Positions 8,177 to 14,514 of a stretch of 28,777 nt of DNA are shown here, piece after piece (position 1 is the first letter of the stretch; each line of letters begins with the position of its first letter). The translations under genes were made by a program, and so were the position numbers. The notes under the pieces are model-generated. The model saw nothing but the letters and a program-made list of their open reading frames with translations. It made no database searches and was not told where the DNA came from. The stretch is from an uncultured Caldilineales bacterium (GTDB lineage Bacteria; Chloroflexota; Anaerolineae; JAAEKA01): assembly GCA_937907455.1 (NCBI GenBank), contig CALESQ010000108.1, positions 1 through 28,777 on the forward strand, read 5' to 3'.

Positions 8177-10102
8177 ATGACAATCCCTGCAACTTCCTCT
8201 GTCCGCCGTAGCCCCAGGAAAACGATCCTGGGTGTGTTGGCCTTGCTGCTGCTGCTGCTGATCCTGCTGATGGCTGTGCGCGTGGTGCGCGCCGCCGGTG
8301 CTGCCCGCTCGGCCATGAATGAGCTTCAGGCTCTACAACAGGCTGATTTGGCCGCGCTCAGCAGCCTCGATCCCGCATTGCTGGGTGAGATGCAGGGGCG
8401 CTTTGCCCGTCTGGAGGATGATCTGGCTACCATTGAACGCCAGGTGCGTCCCTTCCTGCCGCTTGCCCGTCACATGGGCTGGCTGCCGCGCTATGCTGCC
8501 GAGGCCCAGGCCGCGCCTGATCTGTTGCAACTGGCGCAGGGCGGAGCCACCGCTGGCCGCGCCGGGCTGGATGGAGCCGCGGTGATCGCTCAGGCTTTGC
8601 GCAACGAGGGCGAGGGCAGCGCGCTGGGGCGGCTGGCATCGGCATTGGAAGAAACGCAACCCCGCTGGCAAGAGGTAGACGCTGCGGTGCAGCAGGTAGC
8701 CGATGCCCGCAGCCGGTTGGACCTGCAAGCGCTTGACCCGCGCATCAGCTACCAGTTGGCGCGCTTGGATGATTATTTGCCGCTGCTGCAAAGCGGTGCA
8801 GTGATGGCGCGGCTGGCTCCTGACCTGCTGGGCAACGATAGCCCCAAAACCTACCTGGTGCTGCCACAGAACAGTGAGGAACTGCGTCCCACCGGCGGCT
8901 TTATCAGCGGCGTTGGCTTGATGCAACTGGCCCGCGGCGAGCTGCTGCAACTCGATTTTGCTGACAGCTATACCGTGTTTAACCCGGATATTGATCACCC
9001 TGCGGCTCCGCCCGATTTGTTGCAAACCATGGGCACCGATATGCTGCTTTTTCGCGATGCCAACTGGTCGGTAGATTTTCCCGCCTCGGCTGGTGTAGCC
9101 CAGTCGCTCTACCAGTTGGACACGGGCCGCACCACCGAAGGCGTGATAGCCTTCGATCTGGAGGCCACGCAGCGCCTGATGATCGCCCTGGAGCCATTAA
9201 CTCTGCCCGGCTATGCCGAGCCTCTCACCGCAGGTAATGTGCTGACAGCCATGCGCACTGTGTGGAATGCCCCCACCACCACTGAAAACACCGTGGAGCA
9301 AAGCAATACCTCGGATTGGTGGTTTCATCGCAAGGATTTTATGGGCGATTTGGCCGGAGCGGCGCGCACCAGGCTGGAAAGCGGCCAGGTTGACATGGGC
9401 AAACTGGCCGGTGCGGTCTACAGCAGTTTGCAGCAAAAGCATATTTTGATTGCGCTTAACGATCCGGCAGGTCAGGCCGCATTGGATGAAGCAGGCTGGG
9501 GTGGCAAGGTGTCGCCGGGGCGCGGTGATTTTCTGCTGGTGGTTGATACCAACGTGGGTTGGAACAAGGTCAACAGCGTGGTGCAGCGTCAAACCCTCTA
9601 TTCTGTCGCCCTGCAGCAGGATGGCAGCGCCGTGGCCGATCTGACGTTGACCTACATCCACGGCGGTGAAACCAACGCCGAACCGTGCGTGCATGTAGCG
9701 CGCTACGGCGATTCCTATGAAGACATGGCGCGCCGCTGCTATTTCAATTATTTGCGGGTGTTGGTGCCTGCCGGCGCGCAGTTGCTCGACTCAGAGGGTT
9801 TCACTACGCCGGTTGTCGTGGGGCGCGGCGAGCGTAACACCACGCAACTGGCCGGCAGTCTGGTGGTTGCACCAGGCACCACGCACCAAGTACGGTTGCG
9901 CTATCAATTGCCCGCGGGCCTATTGACCGCCGGTTACACCCTCACCATGCAGAAACAGCCCGGCATACCGCCGTGGCCGGTGCAGGTAATGGTGCAGGAA
10001 CCAAACCGCGTGCAGGTTTCATTCGATCTGACACGTGATACCGCGGTGACGCTGAACGATGATCAGACGCTACAGGTTTCGGCAGTGAACAGCGAGCAGT
10101 AA
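8177..10102 (+). CDS. DUF4012 domain protein, membrane-anchored
   Basis: The protein has 641 residues from the ATG at 8177; an in-frame TTG at 8141 would add 12 residues but is less likely. A single membrane helix covers about residues 16-35, preceded by Arg/Lys, so the rest should lie outside the membrane. A coiled or helical region follows (about 45-210). The DUF4012 signature is at about 228-245: LPQNSEELRPTGGFISG. DUF4012 proteins often sit in polysaccharide or envelope gene clusters and have been compared with LytR-CpsA-Psr-type proteins; the biochemical function is unproven. The gene follows the DUF2723 gene after 69 bases. The 12-base direct repeat TCCCTGCAACTT flanks its start (8131-8142 and 8184-8195), possibly a small local duplication. 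Confidence 0.8.
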   Translation: MTIPATSSVRRSPRKTILGVLALLLLLLILLMAVRVVRAAGAARSAMNELQALQQADLAALSSLDPALLGEMQGRFARLEDDLATIERQVRPFLPLARHMGWLPRYAAEAQAAPDLLQLAQGGATAGRAGLDGAAVIAQALRNEGEGSALGRLASALEETQPRWQEVDAAVQQVADARSRLDLQALDPRISYQLARLDDYLPLLQSGAVMARLAPDLLGNDSPKTYLVLPQNSEELRPTGGFISGVGLMQLARGELLQLDFADSYTVFNPDIDHPAAPPDLLQTMGTDMLLFRDANWSVDFPASAGVAQSLYQLDTGRTTEGVIAFDLEATQRLMIALEPLTLPGYAEPLTAGNVLTAMRTVWNAPTTTENTVEQSNTSDWWFHRKDFMGDLAGAARTRLESGQVDMGKLAGAVYSSLQQKHILIALNDPAGQAALDEAGWGGKVSPGRGDFLLVVDTNVGWNKVNSVVQRQTLYSVALQQDGSAVADLTLTYIHGGETNAEPCVHVARYGDSYEDMARRCYFNYLRVLVPAGAQLLDSEGFTTPVVVGRGERNTTQLAGSLVVAPGTTHQVRLRYQLPAGLLTAGYTLTMQKQPGIPPWPVQVMVQEPNRVQVSFDLTRDTAVTLNDDQTLQVSAVNSEQ

Positions 10103-10173
10103 CCAGTATCCAGTAAGCAGATCAGAGCCGCAGACGGCCACCTCAACCGACATTATCCCTATAAGGAGCACGC

Positions 10174-10647
10174 GTGCGCCTATTATTTCGTTTATTGCTT
10201 GCCCTTCTGGTGCTGTTGCTGAGCACAGTGTTGCCAGCCGTCGCACAGACACCCGCACCACCGCAGGGCCGTACCGGCCAACCCATCATCATCCGCTGGT
10301 CCACTGAAACCGAGGTCAACACCGCGGGCTTTAACGTTTATCGTGCGCTGAGCGAAGACGGCCCGTGGCAACAGATCAACACGCGACTGATCCCCGGCTC
10401 ACCCGATCCGGTGCTGGGTGGTTCGTATGTATTTACCGACACCAACGTCACTGTTGGCGTAACCTATTGGTATGAACTGGAAGAAATCGAGCTGAGCGGA
10501 CAGGCCACGCGGCTGGAGCGCACTTCAGCTACAGCGCAAGGTGGCTTGTTCGGCGGTTTGCAATGCCTGGGAGTGCCGTTGGCCGGTGCTTTGGGCATGG
10601 CGGCGTTTTTCATCACGCGCCGGGCGAGGTGGCATGGCTCCGCCTGA
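10174..10647 (+). CDS. Small secreted Fn3-like protein with C-terminal Cys and membrane anchor
   Basis: The protein has 157 residues. Translation starts at GTG 10174, preceded by a strong AAGGAG at 10163-10168. A signal peptide covers residues 1-24, ending AVA. One fibronectin III-like sheet domain (about 36-118) carries W42-S-T-E-T-E-x-N-T-A-G-F-N-V-Y-R, followed by a Y-W-Y-E-L-E strand. The C-terminus has GGLFGGLQ, Cys131, a hydrophobic stretch (132-147) and then Arg-Arg, which looks like a protein-sorting or anchoring tail. The same Fn3 motif and the same style of tail occur in the protein at 17666-18697. It overlaps the radical SAM gene by 14 bases, so the two are translationally coupled. 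The role is unknown; a surface-display protein is the best inference. Confidence 0.7.
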   Translation: MRLLFRLLLALLVLLLSTVLPAVAQTPAPPQGRTGQPIIIRWSTETEVNTAGFNVYRALSEDGPWQQINTRLIPGSPDPVLGGSYVFTDTNVTVGVTYWYELEEIELSGQATRLERTSATAQGGLFGGLQCLGVPLAGALGMAAFFITRRARWHGSA

Positions 10648-12256
10648 GGTGTTACTCGTCAGTCCGCCGGACTACGAAACGCGTGAGTTTCGCGGCGCAC
10701 AGCCACTGGGCATTGCCTATCTCGCAGCCTCTTTGCGTGCAGCCGCCGTATCGGTGCGTCTGCTGGATGCCAATGTCAACGGCCCGCTGCCTTTTGCTCA
10801 CCTGCTGACGGGCGTAGACGATTTTCTGCGCCATGCTGGTCAACGGCCTGTGGTGGGTGTGTCGGTGGTGTCGCAGGTGTTGCCTGTCGCCGTGCGCCTG
10901 GCCGAGTGGATCAAGGCGCAGGCTCCCACCGCGCTGGTGATCTTCGGCGGCTACCATCCTACCTTTGCTGCCAATGCTATTTTGGAAGATTTTGCCGCGG
11001 TGGATTTGTGCGTGCGCGGCGAGGGGGAACAGACCATTGTCGAGATCATGCAGCGCTGGCAGAGCAGCGCGGCTCTCCCCGCGGCCACAGACTGGAGCGG
11101 CATTGCGGGTGTGACCTGGCGTTCACCCGACGGCATTACCCCCAACCTCAACCGGCCTAACACCGCACAGCTTGATACGCTGCCTTTTCCCGCGCGCGAT
11201 TTGCTGCCGCCGCTCAACGCCTACGCGCCCTATGCCGATACTGTGGCCGGCACATTGCGCATCAAGGCTTCCATGATCTCAAGCCGCGGTTGTCCCTTCC
11301 ACTGTAACTTCTGTTCGATTATTGCCTTCTACAACGAGGCTGGCGGACGTTCGTGGCGTGGGCGCAGCGTGGAAAACGTTGTGGCAGAGATGATCACGCT
11401 GGCGGACGAAGCCAATGTCAGCCATTTCGAGTTTCAGGACGACAATTTCTTCGTGCGTCCTGACCGCGCCCTGGCTATTGCCGAGGGCTATGCAGCGACC
11501 GGGCGCGATTTTTCCTTTGCCTTTCTTACCCGTGCTGATCAAGTGGTGAAGGGCGAGCGCTATTTCGCTGCACTGCGTCGTGCCGGTCTACGTTATGTCA
11601 GCGTGGGCATTGAAAGCGGCAGCGAGGCGTCACTGCAACGCATGGTCAAGGAAACCGGCGTGGAGATCAATCGCCGCGCTCTGCATATCCTGCATCAGCA
11701 CGACGTGGCCGCGCAGGTTGAATTCATCATGTTCGAGCCGGGTAGTACGCTGGAGGATCTGCGCGCCAATTTGGCCTTCATTGAACAGCAGGGGCTATTT
11801 GGCTATTTCCCGCCGTTGGTGACAGGTCGCCTGTTGCTGATGCCCGGCACGCCGGTGCGTCAGCAGATCGAGGCCGAACGCGGCGCCCCCGGTGCTATCC
11901 ACCAGATTTTGCCTTATGATTTCCCCGATCCGGCAGTGGGCGAGATTTATGAACTGATCAACGATTTTCAGCGTAACCTGGGTAATCCGTGGTACGAGCT
12001 GGCTTTTCATCTGCTGGATACCATTCCCGCGCGGGAGATTGCTCACCGCGCTGTGACAGATGCCCAGTCCGTGCGGCAACTGGCTGCCTTGAAGCTGGAG
12101 TTTTTTGCCCTTACCCGCTTGCCCTACCAGTTGGTGCGCGAGGCGCTACACGCTGCCAGTGCGCCCGCGGCACAACTTGACCGCGCCGCCCTGCTGGCGC
12201 GCGTCCAAGCGAGCTTCAACACTATTCATGCCCGCGTGGCTGAACTGACGTTGTAG
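10634..12256 (+). CDS. B12-binding radical SAM protein
   Basis: The protein has 540 residues from ATG 10634, which has GAGGT just upstream; a longer frame from 10541 would run through the anchor of the previous gene and is rejected. The N-terminal part (about 1-150) is a cobalamin-binding Rossmann fold typical of this group, with GGYHPTF at about 103-109. The radical SAM core has SSRGC220-P-F-H-C224-N-F-C227, the CxxxCxxC motif that binds the [4Fe-4S] cluster and SAM. The C-terminal third is variable. Such enzymes carry out methylations or rearrangements on lipids, natural products or tetrapyrroles; the substrate cannot be read here. It overlaps the anchored Fn3-like gene by 14 bases and ends the plus-strand run. 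Its 3' end faces the peptide/kinase operon across a repeat block. Confidence 0.85.
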   Translation: MAPPEVLLVSPPDYETREFRGAQPLGIAYLAASLRAAAVSVRLLDANVNGPLPFAHLLTGVDDFLRHAGQRPVVGVSVVSQVLPVAVRLAEWIKAQAPTALVIFGGYHPTFAANAILEDFAAVDLCVRGEGEQTIVEIMQRWQSSAALPAATDWSGIAGVTWRSPDGITPNLNRPNTAQLDTLPFPARDLLPPLNAYAPYADTVAGTLRIKASMISSRGCPFHCNFCSIIAFYNEAGGRSWRGRSVENVVAEMITLADEANVSHFEFQDDNFFVRPDRALAIAEGYAATGRDFSFAFLTRADQVVKGERYFAALRRAGLRYVSVGIESGSEASLQRMVKETGVEINRRALHILHQHDVAAQVEFIMFEPGSTLEDLRANLAFIEQQGLFGYFPPLVTGRLLLMPGTPVRQQIEAERGAPGAIHQILPYDFPDPAVGEIYELINDFQRNLGNPWYELAFHLLDTIPAREIAHRAVTDAQSVRQLAALKLEFFALTRLPYQLVREALHAASAPAAQLDRAALLARVQASFNTIHARVAELTL

Positions 12257-12290
12257 CATTGCTTGTACGCGGACGGCCTGGTTAGGCGTG

Positions 12291-12490
12291 CTGCGGCCCG
12301 ATGCTGCGGCCCGATGCTGCGGCCGGTCTCCAGACCGAGTCCGACCTGCTGCGGCCGGTCTCCAGACCTGCTGCGGCCCGATGCTGCGGCCCGATGCTGC
12401 GGCCGGTCTCCAGACCGAGTCCGACCTGCTGCGGCCGGTCTCCAGACCTGCTGTGGCCCGATGCTGCGGCCGGTCTCCAGACCGAGTCCG
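12291..12490 (+). repeat. 80-bp tandem repeat with hairpin cores between convergent genes
   Basis: Two exact 80-bp copies (12291-12370 and 12371-12450) are followed by a partial third copy (12451-12490). The third copy has a C-to-T change and lacks one internal 13-bp unit, CCCGATGCTGCGG. Each full copy contains that 13-mer twice and the hairpin GGTCTCCAGACC twice. The five hairpins start at 12325, 12357, 12405, 12437 and 12472. All plus-strand frames stay open through the block because the repeat lacks stop codons, but no ribosome binding site or protein-like content supports coding. It occupies most of the 290-base gap between two genes that converge on it, so it could act as a transcription barrier. 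Confidence 0.9.
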
Positions 12491-12546
12491 CAGTCGGGCG
12501 GCTTGGTTAAGTGAGCGGCCGCAGCGCAGCAGAAGCAGGGGGATGC

Positions 12547-13647
12547 CTACTCCGCTAGCGCGTCCGCTATCGCGCGCAGCACATCCTCTCGCTCGCTGCC
12601 CAGGCGCAGCAGATACACCGGGTTTTGTTCCACCAGTTGCGCCAAAAATTCGACATGGCGACGTGTAAAAGCGGGGTCCTGCAGATCAACGCTGAAAAAA
12701 AGCAGATCGTTCAGCAGAGTGGCTTTGTTCAGCGGGGTTAGCGTGGTTGTCACAGCGCCCGTCACCATGGGCATCAGCAGCGCCACCACTTGGGCCTGCG
12801 CAGCCACGCGCTGCGGAAATGCCTCGCTGAGGATGATTTGGCGTTTGCCGGTGTGATTGCGCTGCGGCGACAAAAAAGGCGCAAGCTGCGGAAACCAGGC
12901 TGCGGTTTTGTCGGTGACATCCAGCGTGCTCAGCAGCGCAGCTACCTGTACTGTGCCCGCGGGGTCAAGCCACAGCAGGGTGGTATCATCCCCCAAAAAT
13001 TGGTAGCCCGCATCCACACAGGTGAGCATGGTCGTGGTTTTGCCCGCGCCGGAACGTCCGGCAATCAGCAGCGCGCGCCCATCCCTGCCAATGGCCGAGG
13101 CATGTATCAAATGCAGCCCGTGGCCGCGCAGCAGTTGATACAGCGTGATGAAGATCCCCTGCTTGTAATGACGCAGCGGCCAGCGTGCCGGCGCGTGTAC
13201 CAGAGCCACCGTGTGGCCGTTTTGCTCATCCAACGCCGTTAGCAGCACATCGCCGTGGCGTGTGAAGAGATAGCCTTCGCCGCGGTACTCACTGGTTTCC
13301 TGCTCGGCCGAGTGCTGTTGAGGGGGCCAGGGCAGTTCTGGCAGCGGTACATCACCCAGGTCCAGCCAATCTACGGTGGCCTGTGCCGTGGCAGTCGCCA
13401 GGCGCGGGCAAGCCAACGGGCGCAAGACCTGGTCAAGCAGCAAGCGCGAGCTGCTGCGCAAGGCCAGCGTACACGGCCCAACCTGTAGGGCGGCAGCAAA
13501 GGGTGAAGAGATCAGCGACGAAGTAGACCAGGCCGCCAGTTGCCGGTAAACTTCAGCCGGGGAAGATGAGGAGAATGAATAAGCCAAAAGCAGGTAAACG
13601 CAATGAAGGAAAGCTGGATACCAACTTTCCTTCTCACGAGCAAGCAA
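12547..13647 (-). CDS. HprK-like P-loop serine kinase homolog
   Basis: The protein has up to 366 residues. Walker A is G197-R-S-G-A-G-K203-T-T, preceded by LHLIHASAIG (H183), and followed by a GDD motif (D220, D221) in YQFLGDDTTLL. This is the core of HPr kinase/phosphorylase-like proteins, many of which sit in lasso-peptide and PqqD-containing clusters rather than in sugar regulation. True HprK is about 310 residues with a different N-terminal domain, so this is a divergent homolog. The start is uncertain: the frame opens with TTG at 13647 without a clear ribosome binding site, and no ATG occurs in the first 150 residues. It lies 77 bases downstream of the small peptide gene on the same strand. 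Inferred role: phosphorylation of that peptide. Confidence 0.8.
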   Translation of the reverse strand: MLAREKESWYPAFLHCVYLLLAYSFSSSSPAEVYRQLAAWSTSSLISSPFAAALQVGPCTLALRSSSRLLLDQVLRPLACPRLATATAQATVDWLDLGDVPLPELPWPPQQHSAEQETSEYRGEGYLFTRHGDVLLTALDEQNGHTVALVHAPARWPLRHYKQGIFITLYQLLRGHGLHLIHASAIGRDGRALLIAGRSGAGKTTTMLTCVDAGYQFLGDDTTLLWLDPAGTVQVAALLSTLDVTDKTAAWFPQLAPFLSPQRNHTGKRQIILSEAFPQRVAAQAQVVALLMPMVTGAVTTTLTPLNKATLLNDLLFFSVDLQDPAFTRRHVEFLAQLVEQNPVYLLRLGSEREDVLRAIADALAE

Positions 13648-13724
13648 ACTTGCAAATCAGCCGGCGGGACGACGGCTATTGTTTTTTTGACTGTTACAGA
13701 CCGCGACCAGCGTGGACTATAAAC

Positions 13725-13856
13725 TTAGTTGCCGGGCAACAGCCAGTCGGGGCTGGCGCCGTTGGAAACCGTGCCCAGCGTCACTTTTTGCAAACGCTGA
13801 TGCTTGGTCAGGGTCGGAGTCTGATAGGTCTTCTTTACCGGTGTGCTCTGATTCAC
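13725..13856 (-). CDS. Candidate RiPP precursor peptide with lasso-type leader (43 aa)
   Basis: This is a short frame starting at GTG with GGAGG 7 nt upstream, an ideal ribosome binding site. The leader has Tyr11, Pro14, Leu16 and Thr26 at the exact spacing of the lasso leader motif YxxPxLxxxGxxxxxTxG; the first Gly is Gln20. Gly28 follows Thr26-Leu27. In lasso precursors the Thr is the second-last leader residue, so the predicted core is the 16 residues Gly28 to Asn43: GTVSNGASPDWLLPGN. In known systems YxxP is bound by a PqqD-like RRE protein, and such a gene lies immediately upstream here. The only acidic residue in the core, Asp37, is core position 10, whereas known lasso rings close at 7-9. 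It may therefore be a related but different peptide class. The family assignment is by motif only. Confidence 0.7.
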   Translation of the reverse strand: MNQSTPVKKTYQTPTLTKHQRLQKVTLGTVSNGASPDWLLPGN

Positions 13857-13863
13857 AATGATA

Positions 13864-13868
13864 CCTCC
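13864..13868 (-). promoter_or_regulatory. Shine-Dalgarno sequence of the small peptide gene
   Basis: GGAGG on the minus strand is 7 nt before the GTG at 13856. It is one of the best ribosome binding sites in the window and the main non-homology evidence that the 43-codon frame is translated. Confidence 0.75.
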
Positions 13869-13961
13869 GTGTGGTTTGGTTGCGCTACTGCGCTGTTCGA
13901 TACAACGGTGACGCCTGGATGGAGCGAAGCGATCCGCTAAACCCGATATAGAGGGTGCGGC

Positions 13962-14246
13962 CTATACAGCCAGCACTAAGCCTGCCTCAGCTAATTCTTC
14001 AACCAGATGCAGAACATCTGTCATAGCCTTGTCCCGATCTACCGCATATTCGGCTGAAATCAATTCAGCAATTTGCGCTGCTGTACAGCTTCCATCAATC
14101 GCCTGCCAGATGCGACTGCCTACTTCATCCAAACTGTAATAATCGCCGCTGGGCAGATGGATCAAAAGCACAGCGCCATCTACCAAGCGGTCAATAACCT
14201 GAGCCTGATTTTTAGCAGGACGCGTATCCGAAGAAAAATGAAACAT
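13962..14246 (-). CDS. PqqD-like protein (RiPP recognition element)
   Basis: The protein has 94 residues. The central motif Y38-Y-S-L-D-E-V-G-S-R-I-W is the PqqD family signature, after a two-strand start (VLLIHLPSGDYYSL) and before helices rich in Ala, Glu and Val. PqqD-like proteins form a winged-helix fold that binds the leader of a precursor peptide and presents it to modifying enzymes; in lasso clusters this is the B1 protein. Here it is the first gene of the operon, 45 bases after the predicted transcription start, with the leader-bearing peptide 105 bases downstream. That order supports the leader-binding role. No B2-type peptidase or asparagine-synthetase-like cyclase is in the window. 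Confidence 0.85.
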   Translation of the reverse strand: MFHFSSDTRPAKNQAQVIDRLVDGAVLLIHLPSGDYYSLDEVGSRIWQAIDGSCTAAQIAELISAEYAVDRDKAMTDVLHLVEELAEAGLVLAV

Positions 14247-14297
14247 TCAGAACCGGGATGGGAATAAGTCACGCAAACGAGAGAGACAGACGGCAGG

Positions 14298-14327
14298 ATT
14301 ATAGCACAGGCCGTAAATATTTGTCAA
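14298..14327 (-). promoter_or_regulatory. Full-consensus sigma70-type promoter of the pqqD-like/peptide/kinase operon
   Basis: On the minus strand, TTGACA (14327-14322) and TATAAT (14303-14298) are separated by 18 nt. Both hexamers are perfect. The predicted start is near 14291, 45 bases before the PqqD-like start codon. No other clear promoter lies between the three genes, so they probably share this one. Confidence 0.75.
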
Positions 14328-14350
14328 GAGTTTTTTCATCTTCATAAAAG
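14321..14350 (+). promoter_or_regulatory. Possible divergent promoter for the C25 peptidase gene
   Basis: On the plus strand, TTGTCA at 14321-14326 and TAAAAG at 14345-14350 are 18 nt apart. An alternative -10, TAAAAT, is at 14354-14359. The -35 overlaps the TTGACA of the opposite promoter, so the two would compete for polymerase. Support is weak. Confidence 0.3.
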
Positions 14351-14514
14351 AGGTAAAATACTGCCTGCGAGATGACCGTAATGATGGGCCTTGTTGCCGT
14401 AGCAGCCTGCCGGGGAACCATTCATTCTGCGAGTACGTCTGACAAATGCTCGCCACCAAAGCCTGTCATACATCTGGTCCGACAGGTGTTTTACTAACGA
14501 TCACGGAGACTGAC

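Noticed and set aside
8131..8195. A 12-bp direct repeat (TCCCTGCAACTT) around the DUF4012 start, considered as a mobile-element target duplication
   Set aside because: Only about 40 bases separate the copies, and nothing resembling an inserted element lies between them.
10541..10633. An N-terminal extension of the radical SAM protein
   Set aside because: It overlaps the anchor of the upstream gene in another frame and adds no cobalamin-domain sequence; the ATG at 10634 has its own ribosome binding site.
12291..12490. CRISPR array
   Set aside because: The units are contiguous with no unique spacers, and no cas gene is nearby.
12263..12668. Open reading frames in all three plus frames through the repeat block
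   Set aside because: They come from a GC-rich tandem repeat that lacks stop codons, have no ribosome binding site, and the longest runs antisense into the kinase gene.
13566..13940. A 124-codon plus-strand frame over the small peptide region, with a GAGGAG-like site near its start
   Set aside because: It is antisense to the kinase 5' end and to the whole peptide gene, has no family-like motif, and no promoter is visible. The minus strand has a consensus promoter, a ribosome binding site and the leader motif.
14247..14459. A 70-codon minus-strand frame upstream of the PqqD-like gene
   Set aside because: It runs through the consensus promoter of that operon, so it could not be translated from that transcript, and it resembles no family.
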